DNA of 7,062 bases from Prevotellaceae bacterium (lineage in GTDB: Bacteria; Bacteroidota; Bacteroidia; Bacteroidales; Bacteroidaceae). Below are positions 1 to 5,916 of the stretch, one piece after another. Numbering within the stretch: the first letter of the stretch is position 1; the number at the start of each line of letters is the position of its first letter. The translations under genes were made by a program, and so were the position numbers. The notes under the pieces are model-generated. The model had not been told where the DNA came from and made no database searches. It was given only the letters and a program-made list of their open reading frames with translations. Location of the stretch: NCBI GenBank assembly GCA_021204715.1, contig JAJPYW010000074.1, forward strand, positions 1 to 7,062, written 5' to 3'.

Positions 1-1053
1 GCCCGCACCATCAAGGAGTTTTTCAACAAGAACTTGGAGTTTTCCGACATACGCAACGGACTCGTGGCCGCCATAGCCTTGGATGTAGAGGAACCCATGT
101 TCGAGAGCCAGACCAAGACCAAGCTCGGCTCCAACAATATGTGGCCCGCCATTCCGCAAGAGAACAAACCCGCCGGCCCCACGGTGAACAAGTTCGTGGG
201 CGACTTCATCAAGACCGAAGTAGACAACTACCTGCACAAGAACCCGCAAGTGGCCGAACCCATGTTGCAGAAGATACAAGAGTCCGAGAAAGAGCGCAAA
301 GCCATTGCCGGCATCACCAAGCTCGCAAGGGAACGCGCCAAGAAAGCCAACCTGCACAACAGCAAGCTGCGCGACTGCCGTTTCCACCTGAACGACGGCA
401 AGGGCAAGGAGCAAGAGGCGCAGTCGTGCATCTTCATCACCGAAGGCGATTCGGCCAGCGGCTCCATCACCAAAAGCCGCGACGTGAACACGCAAGCCGT
501 CTTCAGCCTGCGCGGAAAGCCGCTCAACTCCTACGGGCTGTCCAAGCGCATCGTCTACGAGAACCAAGAATTCAACCTGTTGCAAGCCGCGCTCAACATC
601 GAGGAGGGCATCGAAGGACTGCGTTACAACAAAGTCATCGTGGCTACCGACGCCGATGTAGACGGCATGCACATCCGCCTGCTCATCATCACCTTCTTCC
701 TGCAGTTCTTCCCCGAATTGATTAAGAAAGGACACGTGTTCATACTGCAGACACCGCTTTTCAGGGTGCGCAACAAGAGGCAGACCAACTATTGCTACAC
801 CGAAGAAGAGCGCCTCGCCGCCATCGACAAGTTGGGCCCCAACCCCGAGATTACCCGCTTCAAAGGATTAGGCGAAATATCGCCCGAAGAGTTCAGGTAC
901 TTCATCGGCAAGGACATGCGCTTGGAGCAAGTCAACCTGCGCAAGACCGACTTGGTGGACGGGCTGCTTGCCTTCTACATGGGCAAGAACACCATGCAGC
1001 GGCAGAGCTTCATCATCGACAACTTGGTCATCGAAGAAGATTTGGCCTCGTAA
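1..1053 (+). CDS. parE: DNA topoisomerase IV subunit B (ParE), 5' end cut off by the window
   Basis: ATPase/TOPRIM subunit of topoisomerase IV, which works with ParC to unlink daughter chromosomes. The visible 350 residues begin in the end of the transducer domain. The QTKTKLG loop (visible residues 37-43) carries the lysine that senses the ATP phosphate in GyrB/ParE enzymes. The TOPRIM domain follows, with EGDSA (glutamate 148) and the metal-binding DADVD (aspartates 217, 219, 221). RFKGLGE then lies near the C-terminus, and the protein ends in a short tail rich in acidic residues. The GHKL ATPase domain is outside the window. ParE is preferred over GyrB because of the short compact C-terminus without a large insertion, and because coaD and the S41 protease follow. 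An unusually long segment follows QTKTKLG (about residues 44-58). The frame is open from base 1, so the TTG at 34 is not a start. Family assignment is firm; parE rather than gyrB is very likely. Confidence 0.93.
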   Translation, partial: ARTIKEFFNKNLEFSDIRNGLVAAIALDVEEPMFESQTKTKLGSNNMWPAIPQENKPAGPTVNKFVGDFIKTEVDNYLHKNPQVAEPMLQKIQESEKERKAIAGITKLARERAKKANLHNSKLRDCRFHLNDGKGKEQEAQSCIFITEGDSASGSITKSRDVNTQAVFSLRGKPLNSYGLSKRIVYENQEFNLLQAALNIEEGIEGLRYNKVIVATDADVDGMHIRLLIITFFLQFFPELIKKGHVFILQTPLFRVRNKRQTNYCYTEEERLAAIDKLGPNPEITRFKGLGEISPEEFRYFIGKDMRLEQVNLRKTDLVDGLLAFYMGKNTMQRQSFIIDNLVIEEDLAS

Positions 1054-1094
1054 CCTGTATAATACAATGCGCGTAACCTATATAATATAAAGAA
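1049..1094 (+). repeat. Two-copy 23-bp tandem duplication across the parE stop codon
   Basis: The segments 1049-1071 and 1072-1094 match at 18 of 23 positions. Both begin CGTAACCT and both contain TATAATA. The first copy contains the parE stop codon (1051-1053), so the second copy lies wholly in the parE-coaD gap. TATAAT resembles a generic sigma-70 -10 box, but Bacteroidetes promoters normally use TAnnTTTG, so I do not call a promoter here. Confidence 0.7.
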
Positions 1095-1096
1095 AG

Positions 1097-1103
1097 AAAG
1101 GAG
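1097..1103 (+). promoter_or_regulatory. Shine-Dalgarno-like site of coaD
   Basis: AAAGGAG lies 7 nt before the coaD ATG inside a purine-rich run. It is the clearest Shine-Dalgarno-like site in the window; the other genes lack one. It supports the start at 1111. Confidence 0.6.
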
Positions 1104-1110
1104 CGGCATC

Positions 1111-1563
1111 ATGAGACGAGCGATATTCCCCGGCACGTTCGACCCGTTCACCGTGGGGCACGCCTCCATCGTGAGGCGGGCATTGGGCTTCATGGACGAA
1201 ATAGTGGTAGCCATCGGCATCAACGAAAACAAGCACACATACTTCCCCTTGGAAAAGCGCGAGCAGATGATACGCGACTATTACCGCGGCGAGCCGCGCG
1301 TGAAGGTGGCCTCCTACAGCAGCCTGACGATAGACTTCGCCCTGCAGACGCACGCCGGCTTGATTATACGCGGCATACGCACCGTCAAGGACTTCGAGTA
1401 TGAAGAGACCATTGCCGACATCAACCGCAAATTGGCCGGCATAGAGACCATACTGCTCTTCACCGAGCCCGAACTGACGTGCGTAAGCTCCACCACCGTG
1501 CGCGAGCTGCTGCAATACGGCAAGGACATCAGCAGGTTCATTCCCCAAGGCATGAAGATATAG
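1111..1563 (+). CDS. coaD: Phosphopantetheine adenylyltransferase (CoaD)
   Basis: Cytoplasmic enzyme of coenzyme A synthesis. It transfers AMP from ATP to 4'-phosphopantetheine, giving dephospho-CoA and pyrophosphate. The 150-aa length is close to the usual 155-165 aa of the family. Visible motifs are the nucleotidyltransferase start [11 protein letters not shown] (TVGH at residues 14-17, the HxGH-type ATP site), RGIR (87-90) followed by D94 and YE (97-98), and the C-terminal signature [10 protein letters not shown] starting at 125. The ATG at 1111 is supported by an AAAGGAG site. It lies 57 nt after parE and its stop is 6 nt before the protease start, so cotranscription with both is likely. 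No truncation or missing motif is seen. Confidence 0.97.
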   Translation: MRRAIFPGTFDPFTVGHASIVRRALGFMDEIVVAIGINENKHTYFPLEKREQMIRDYYRGEPRVKVASYSSLTIDFALQTHAGLIIRGIRTVKDFEYEETIADINRKLAGIETILLFTEPELTCVSSTTVRELLQYGKDISRFIPQGMKI

Positions 1564-1569
1564 ACCACC

Positions 1570-3189
1570 ATGAACAGCACCACAGCAAAAATGAAGCACA
1601 CCCTCCCCGCCGCCCTCCTTGTCCTCGCCTCTCTCGCTTCCGCGCGGGCACAGACAGGCGACGAGGCCATGCGCAAGCTGCAAATGGCCCAGTTTGCCAT
1701 CACCAACCTTTACGTGGACACCGTAGACGAGCACAAGCTGGTAGAAGAGGCCATTACCGGCATGCTCTCCGGGCTCGACCCGCACTCCACCTACAACAAT
1801 GCCGAAGAGGTGAAGCAGATGAACGAGCCCCTGCAAGGCAACTTCGAGGGCATCGGCGTGCAGTTCCAGATGGTGGAAGACACCCTCTTGGTGATACAAC
1901 CCGTGGGTAGCGGCCCCTCCGAGAAAGCGGGCATCCTGGCCGGCGACCGCATTGTGGCGGTGAACGACACGGCCATTGCCGGCGTGAAGATGAGCACCGA
2001 CGAAGTGATGTCGCGCCTGCGCGGTCCCAAAGGAACGACAGTGAAGCTCACGGTGGTGCGCCGCGGCTTTGCCGGGCCGCTTCATTTCACCGTGAAGCGC
2101 GACACCATTCCCATACTGAGCTTGGACGCCGCCTACATGATACAACCCGGCACGGGATACATCCGCGTGAACCGCTTCGGCGCCTCCACTGCCGAGGAGT
2201 TCGCAGAGGCACTCAAAACGCTCCTTGGCAAAGGCATGCGAGAGCTCATATTGGACCTGCAAGGGAACGGCGGCGGCTACCTGAACGCGGCCATCGACTT
2301 GGCCAACGAGTTCTTGGGGCAGAAAGAACTCATTGTCTACACCGAAGGCAGGGCCTCGCGCCGCAGCGAGTTCTTGGCCAAAGGAAACGGACGTTTCCAG
2401 TTGGGGCGGTTGGTGGTATTGGTCGATGAATACTCCGCCTCGGCCAGCGAGATTGTCACCGGCGCCGTTCAAGACTGGGACCGCGGTGTGGTGGTGGGGC
2501 GCCGCTCCTTCGGCAAAGGGTTGGTGCAACGCCCCGTCGACCTGCCCGACGGCTCCATGATACGCCTCACCGTGGCCCGTTACTACACCCCTGCCGGACG
2601 CTGCATACAGAAGCCCTACAACGACACCGAAGGAAACGCCGACATAGCCGCCTACCGCCGCGACCTCTTGGAACGCTACAACCACGGCGAGTTGATGTAT
2701 GCCGACAGCATACACCTGCCCGACTCACTAAAGTACCAGACCAAGCGCTTAGGCCGCACCGTTTATGGGGGCGGCGGCATTATGCCCGACTTCTTCGTGC
2801 CCATAGATACCGCCCGCTACACCGACTACCACCGCAACTTGGTGGCCAAAGGAGTCATCGTCGGCACTACCACGAAGTACATCGAAGAAAACCGCAAGAC
2901 GCTACAAGAGAAATACAAGCAATTCGACCTCTTCAACAAGGAGTTTGAAGTAACTGAAGACCTGCTGACAACCTTGCGCGAAGCGGCCGACAAAGCCGAC
3001 ATTCCCTTCGACGAGGCACAATACGAAGCCTCCCTGCCGCTGCTCTCCTTGCAACTGAAAGCACTCATCGCCCGCGACCTGTGGGACACCGGCGAATATT
3101 ACCAAGTGATAAACAAGGCCAACGACAGCGTGAACCAAGCCCTGAAAGTACTCAACCAAAACGCCTACGAACTTGTCTTGGGCAGATAG
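1570..3189 (+). CDS. ctpA: S41 family C-terminal processing peptidase with PDZ domain
   Basis: Exported serine protease of the tail-specific/CtpA family, which trims or degrades envelope proteins from the C-terminus. The 539-aa product starts with a signal peptide: a hydrophobic segment at about 11-24 and likely cleavage after ARA (25-27). An N-terminal helical region follows, with SGLDPHSTY at 67-75. The PDZ domain spans about 90-178 (GIGV at 94-97, a LAGDRIVAVN segment at 123-132). The S41 core (about 195-345) contains SASASE, with the predicted nucleophile S291, and FGKGLVQ, with the predicted general base K316 and Q320. The 25-residue Ser-Lys spacing matches E. coli Prc. The last ~190 residues resemble the C-terminal extension of Bacteroidetes homologues as I remember them. 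The start is either ATG 1570 or ATG 1591; both leave a usable signal peptide, and neither has a clear Shine-Dalgarno site. Substrates cannot be inferred. Confidence 0.93.
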   Translation: MNSTTAKMKHTLPAALLVLASLASARAQTGDEAMRKLQMAQFAITNLYVDTVDEHKLVEEAITGMLSGLDPHSTYNNAEEVKQMNEPLQGNFEGIGVQFQMVEDTLLVIQPVGSGPSEKAGILAGDRIVAVNDTAIAGVKMSTDEVMSRLRGPKGTTVKLTVVRRGFAGPLHFTVKRDTIPILSLDAAYMIQPGTGYIRVNRFGASTAEEFAEALKTLLGKGMRELILDLQGNGGGYLNAAIDLANEFLGQKELIVYTEGRASRRSEFLAKGNGRFQLGRLVVLVDEYSASASEIVTGAVQDWDRGVVVGRRSFGKGLVQRPVDLPDGSMIRLTVARYYTPAGRCIQKPYNDTEGNADIAAYRRDLLERYNHGELMYADSIHLPDSLKYQTKRLGRTVYGGGGIMPDFFVPIDTARYTDYHRNLVAKGVIVGTTTKYIEENRKTLQEKYKQFDLFNKEFEVTEDLLTTLREAADKADIPFDEAQYEASLPLLSLQLKALIARDLWDTGEYYQVINKANDSVNQALKVLNQNAYELVLGR

Positions 3190-3312
3190 CCGCCGGCCTT
3201 CTCAAAGCCCCGCCCGAGGCCTCCATTCAACAAGGATAAGAAGACAACCGTCCGCTCAATCCCCGGACAACCACCGCACCGGCCATCTGCCACGAGCGTT
3301 TTTCTTGGGTTG
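3190..3312 (+). other. Intergenic sequence downstream of the protease gene
   Basis: A C-rich non-coding stretch. I found no convincing terminator: a GGCCT/AGGCC inverted pair (3195-3199 and 3217-3221) has a 17-nt loop and no T-run after it, and the T-run at 3299-3303 follows no strong stem. The only notable content is a stray copy of TCCATTCAACAAG (3222-3234), a word of the nearby 23-bp repeat, and the CTTGGG at 3304-3309, which lies in phase with the array. Confidence 0.6.
3222..3234 (+). repeat. Stray 13-bp copy of the array word TCCATTCAACAAG
   Basis: The 13 bases are identical to 3440-3452 and 3463-3475 in the 23-bp array downstream. The offset to the first array copy is 218 bp, not a multiple of 23, so this copy is outside the array's phase. 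It suggests the word is mobile, or is a site kept for its own sake. Confidence 0.65.
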
Positions 3313-3496
3313 TATCGAAGCGATTCCATAGGTGCTATCGAAGCGATTCCATACCACCTATCGAATCGCTTCGATAGATCTTCATCAATACAGTCATTAT
3401 CATCTCATCAATACTATCATGAGGTTGAGTGGAAGCGCTTCCATTCAACAAGTCGAAGTGCTTCCATTCAACAAGTCGAAGCGCTTCCTTGGGATG
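3313..3496 (+). repeat. Degenerate 23-bp-period intergenic array, eight in-phase units
   Basis: Units begin at 3313, 3336, 3359, 3382, 3405, 3428, 3451 and 3474 with no insertions or deletions. They fall into three blocks. Units 1-3 start TATCGAA; units 1 and 2 share TATCGAAGCGATTCCATA exactly. Units 4-5 share TCATCAATAC. Units 6-8 start AGT; units 6 and 7 match at 21 of 23 positions and share GCTTCCATTCAACA. Across all eight, unit positions 6-7 are AA and 13-14 are TC. Six of the eight carry a GAAGCG-TTCC-like core, and GGAAGCGCTTCC at 3431-3442 is a perfect 12-bp palindrome. The segment just before (3290-3312) shares CTTGGG at the same phase as unit 8, which may mark the array edges. A 23-bp period is not a multiple of 3, so this is not a coding repeat. 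Function is unknown: a minisatellite, a MITE remnant or a protein-binding cluster are all possible. Confidence 0.85.
3335..3377. repeat. Near-perfect hairpin formed by array units 2 and 3
   Basis: Arms 3335-3353 and 3359-3377 pair over 19 positions with one C-C mismatch (3350 with 3362) around the 5-nt loop CCACC. The hairpin arises because unit 3 is an inverted version of units 1 and 2 (17 of 18 bases) while keeping the 23-bp phase. No T-run follows the stem on the + strand, so a classical intrinsic terminator is not supported, although it could still stabilise a transcript 3' end or form a cruciform. Confidence 0.75.
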
Positions 3497-3512
3497 TGAC
3501 CGATATTTACCG

Positions 3513-3522
3513 GGAATCGCTT
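3513..3522 (-). repeat. Inverted stray copy of the array core
   Basis: GGAATCGCTT is the exact reverse complement of AAGCGATTCC in units 1 and 2 (3318-3327 and 3341-3350). It lies beyond the array edge, out of its phase, and overlaps the candidate -33 element of the dipeptidase gene by two bases. Confidence 0.5.
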
Positions 3523-3551
3523 GCAAGTGTCGGAGAATTTAGCTTATATTG
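3521..3551 (+). promoter_or_regulatory. Weak candidate promoter for the dipeptidase-methyltransferase pair
   Basis: TTG at 3521-3523 and TATATTG at 3545-3551 are separated by 21 nt, roughly the Bacteroidetes pattern of a -33 TTTG and -7 TAnnTTTG. Both boxes are imperfect. The position, 33 nt before the ATG at 3585, is reasonable. It is the best candidate I see in this gap, but it is only an inference. Confidence 0.25.
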
Positions 3552-3584
3552 CACGCTCAAAATTCAACCACTGTGCAACTGCTT

Positions 3585-4379
3585 ATGAAATACGCGCTTT
3601 TTTTCTCCGCCTTGCTCCCTTTGACGGGCTGTACGGGCGGGAAAGGAACAAACGGACCGTCTACTCAAACCACATCCGCAACCACGCCTTCCGCACCCGC
3701 GGCCGGCGCGTCCTGCGCAACGGCGGAAAAGGAAAAGCAGGCCGGAACGACCACCGCCGCCAAGCCCGCCAAAAGCCGCACGGCCTGCTACATGGACTCG
3801 TTGGGCTTGGTGAACATCGCCGAAGCCGACAGCTCCATCCACGTCAGCTTGATGTATGCCCGTGCCGACAACTTCACCGGCCACTTGCTTTACGAAGACC
3901 TGCGCGAGGCCTACCTGCACCCCGACGCCATGAAGTGCCTGCACCGCGCGCAAACGTTGCTTAAAGCCTTGCACCCCGGTTATTCGCTCTTCGTGCACGA
4001 CGCCGCGCGCCCCATGTCCGTGCAACAGCAGATGTGGGACGCCGTGAAAGGCACGCCCAAGTTCCGCTACGTGGCCAACCCGGCCAACGGCGGGGGCATG
4101 CACAACTACGGCTTGGCCGTGGACATCAGCATCGTGGACGAGACGGGCGCGCCCCTTCCCATGGGCACGCCGGTAGACTACTTGGGCGTGGAGGCCCACA
4201 TCACCGACGAGGAGGGGTTGATAGCGGCGGGCAAGCTCACCGCCGAGGAGCGGGAGAACCGCCTGTTGCTGCGCAAGGTGATGAAGGAAGCCGGCTTCCG
4301 CGCGCTGCCCCACGAATGGTGGCATTTCAACTTGGTGGACAGGGAGACGGCCATGCGCGATTACCAAGTCATACCATAG
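3585..4379 (+). CDS. Lipoprotein D-alanyl-D-alanine dipeptidase-like protein (VanX type, peptidase family M15D)
   Basis: Predicted zinc dipeptidase of the VanX/DdpX family, which splits D-Ala-D-Ala. In an organism without vancomycin resistance genes its likely role is cell-wall turnover or reuse of peptidoglycan dipeptide. The start ATG 3585 is chosen because it gives a compact lipoprotein signal ending in the lipobox LTGC (13-16, lipidated C16). A TTG 36 nt upstream would bury this signal. A Thr/Ser/Ala/Pro/Gly/Lys-rich linker (about 17-66) tethers the catalytic domain (about 70-264). Key residues follow the family spacing: R142 in DAARP, zinc ligands H173 and D180 in MHNYGLAVD, then E244 (general base) and H247 (zinc ligand) in EWWHF. 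All are intact. No acidic export motif follows C16, so a periplasm-facing anchor is assumed. The next gene starts 14 nt downstream. The exact substrate is not proven, since M15D members outside resistance clusters vary. Confidence 0.88.
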   Translation: MKYALFFSALLPLTGCTGGKGTNGPSTQTTSATTPSAPAAGASCATAEKEKQAGTTTAAKPAKSRTACYMDSLGLVNIAEADSSIHVSLMYARADNFTGHLLYEDLREAYLHPDAMKCLHRAQTLLKALHPGYSLFVHDAARPMSVQQQMWDAVKGTPKFRYVANPANGGGMHNYGLAVDISIVDETGAPLPMGTPVDYLGVEAHITDEEGLIAAGKLTAEERENRLLLRKVMKEAGFRALPHEWWHFNLVDRETAMRDYQVIP

Positions 4380-4393
4380 GTAAAAGCCCCGCC

Positions 4394-5668
4394 ATGCCCT
4401 GCTTCAACGAAGAGACCTTGCAGTTCGTCCGCGCCCACAGCCGGGACGACGTCGCCCTGCTTGCCCTGCAAGCCGCGCGCTTTCCCGGTGTGGACATGCC
4501 GGCGGCGCTTACCCAAATCGCAGGCCGGCAAGCCGCCGCAGAAAAGCTGCCTTCGTGGGCGGCGGTAGAGGGCATCCGCTACCCGGCACACCTTGCCATG
4601 GAGCAATGCTCTTCGGAACTGACAGCCCGCTACAAGGCAGGCGTGGTGCGCGCGTGGCGGGGAAAGGGCACCGCTTCCAAGGCCGGTGACAACACATTAA
4701 CTTTGACCGATGACAACACCTTGACCGACCTTACGGGCGGCTTCGGCGTGGATTGTGCCTTCCTTTCCCCGGCGTTCAAGCACGTCACTTACGTGGAACG
4801 GCAGGCGGCGCTGTGCCGCACCGCCGCCCACAACTTCGCCCTGTTGGGCTTGAAGCACATCACCGTCTGCAACGAGGAAGCCACAGCCCACTTGCAGGCG
4901 ATGGCACCCGCCGAGTGGCTTTACATAGACCCTGCAAGGCGCGACGAGGCAGGCGGTAAAGTGGTGGCCATCGCCGCCTGCGAGCCCGATGTAGCGGCCT
5001 TGCAGACGTTGCTGCTCCAAAAAGGAAAGCATGCCTTGGTGAAGCTCTCGCCCATGCTCGACCTCTCGCTTGCCTTGCACGACTTGCCTTGCACGGCGGC
5101 GGTGCACGTGGTCGCTGTGGAGAACGAGTGCAAAGAGTTGCTGTTGGTGTTGCAGAAGGGGCAGGCGCCCGAAGGGAGCGACACGCTTCCCATACACTGC
5201 GTGAACCTGCGTGCCGGAGGACCCTGCAGGCCGTTCACATTCACCCGAAAGGAGGAGCGCGCGTGTGCTTGTCGTTACACGGCCACCTTGCGGCGTTATC
5301 TCTACGAGCCCGACGCCTCCCTTTTGAAAGCGGGCGCTTTCCGCACGACGGCCGCGCGCTTCGGCTTGGAGAAGCTGCATCCCAACAGCCACCTCTACAC
5401 CGGCGACAACTTGCTGACCGGCTTTCCCGGCCGCCGCTTCCTTGTAGAAGCGCGGTGCGGCTTCGGCAAGAAAGAGCTGAAAACGCTGCTTGGAAACGTG
5501 CGGCAAGCCAACCTCACCGCACGCAACTTCCCGCTTTCGGTGGCGGCACTGCGCCGGCGCTTGAACTTGGCCGAAGGGGGAGATACGTATCTCTTCGCCA
5601 CTACCATGGCAGATAATAAGCGGTGCCTTATCAAAGCAAAGCCTTGCTTGCAGGCAGCTTGTAAGTGA
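4394..5668 (+). CDS. Class I SAM-dependent methyltransferase with C-terminal THUMP-like domain
   Basis: A 424-aa cytoplasmic protein resembling the Bacteroidetes methyltransferases annotated as THUMP-like, such as the P. gingivalis PG_1098 type (from memory). The N-terminal helical region (1-85) includes a PSWAAVEGIRYPAHLAMEQCSS segment (53-74) that I recognise as typical. The Rossmann methyltransferase domain carries SAM motif I DLTGGFGVD (112-120), the acidic E135 at the end of strand 2, and IDPARRD (178-184) at the motif IV position. VKLSPMLDLS (216-225) follows. The C-terminal THUMP-like part is about 304-415 (YEPDASLLKAG, LHPNSHLYTGD). THUMP domains usually bind RNA, so an RNA substrate is plausible but unproven. 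ATG 4394 is chosen because it matches the expected protein start; the open frame extending upstream overlaps the dipeptidase gene. A small in-frame duplication, DNTLT...DNTLT, occupies 99-112 just before motif I. It is likely cotranscribed with the dipeptidase gene. Confidence 0.85.
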   Translation: MPCFNEETLQFVRAHSRDDVALLALQAARFPGVDMPAALTQIAGRQAAAEKLPSWAAVEGIRYPAHLAMEQCSSELTARYKAGVVRAWRGKGTASKAGDNTLTLTDDNTLTDLTGGFGVDCAFLSPAFKHVTYVERQAALCRTAAHNFALLGLKHITVCNEEATAHLQAMAPAEWLYIDPARRDEAGGKVVAIAACEPDVAALQTLLLQKGKHALVKLSPMLDLSLALHDLPCTAAVHVVAVENECKELLLVLQKGQAPEGSDTLPIHCVNLRAGGPCRPFTFTRKEERACACRYTATLRRYLYEPDASLLKAGAFRTTAARFGLEKLHPNSHLYTGDNLLTGFPGRRFLVEARCGFGKKELKTLLGNVRQANLTARNFPLSVAALRRRLNLAEGGDTYLFATTMADNKRCLIKAKPCLQAACK

Positions 5669-5763
5669 TGTACAACCACGACACAGCCCGGCGATACAAA
5701 ACAGACTCTTTTCGATAAAATACTCCTTTTGACAGAGAAGATGCGCTTTTTGGCTTACTAATC

Positions 5764-5795
5764 TTTGTATAATAGGAAGAATCGTCTTATCTTTG
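5764..5795 (+). promoter_or_regulatory. Bacteroidetes-type promoter of the GNAT-like gene
   Basis: A -33 TTTG at 5764-5767 and a perfect -7 TATCTTTG (pattern TAnnTTTG) at 5788-5795 are separated by 20 nt, as expected for the primary sigma factor of this phylum. Both elements sit inside a 10-bp direct repeat, ATCTTTGTAT, at 5761-5770 and 5789-5798. Transcription would start near 5800, leaving a leader of about 115 nt before the ATG at 5917. Confidence 0.65.
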
Positions 5796-5802
5796 TATTT
5801 TA

Positions 5803-5837
5803 CAACAACCGCCGGCGGCGGGGCCGCCTCTTTGTTG
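5803..5837 (+). promoter_or_regulatory. Structured 5' leader of the GNAT-like gene
   Basis: A two-tier hairpin at the start of the predicted leader. The outer stem is CAACAA (5803-5808) with TTGTTG (5832-5837). The inner stem is GGCGGC (5814-5819) with GCCGCC (5823-5828) around a GGG loop. The alternative palindrome CCGCCGGCGG (5809-5818) competes with it. No T-run follows directly, so it is not an obvious terminator. Short start-stop frames follow at 5842-5877 (11 aa) and 5861-5902 (13 aa); I cannot say whether either is translated. I recognise no known riboswitch. Confidence 0.35.
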
Positions 5838-5916
5838 ACTTATGGGAACGGGTACATACCATGCCCTATCTGCATAACGCACAATCGATGACGATTCAGT
5901 AAACAGCAATACGACC

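Noticed and set aside
1078..2715. A 545-codon open frame on the - strand opposite coaD and the protease gene
   Set aside because: Its translation is a low-complexity Gly/Val/Ala/His-rich product with no recognisable motif, typical of an antisense shadow of GC-rich coding DNA, and the opposite strand encodes two well-defined enzymes.
3195..3221. Intrinsic terminator after the protease gene
   Set aside because: The stem is only 5 bp with a 17-nt loop and no following T-run.
3313..3496. Possible CRISPR array
   Set aside because: The repeats are 18 bp or less, degenerate, and separated by about 5 bp rather than 25-40 bp unique spacers, and no cas gene is present.
3549..3584. TTG start 36 nt upstream of the dipeptidase ATG
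   Set aside because: It would place 12 polar residues before the lipoprotein signal; the ATG at 3585 gives a canonical short signal ending in LTGC.
3310..3588. Open frames of 92 aa (+) and 63 aa (- , 3335-3526) across the repeat array
   Set aside because: They exist only because the repeats lack stops; a 23-bp period shifts frame at each unit, and no domain, start signal or codon pattern supports translation.
4034..4393. A 120-codon upstream extension of the methyltransferase frame
   Set aside because: It overlaps the conserved catalytic part of the dipeptidase gene in another frame and is Arg/Gly/His-rich with no family similarity.
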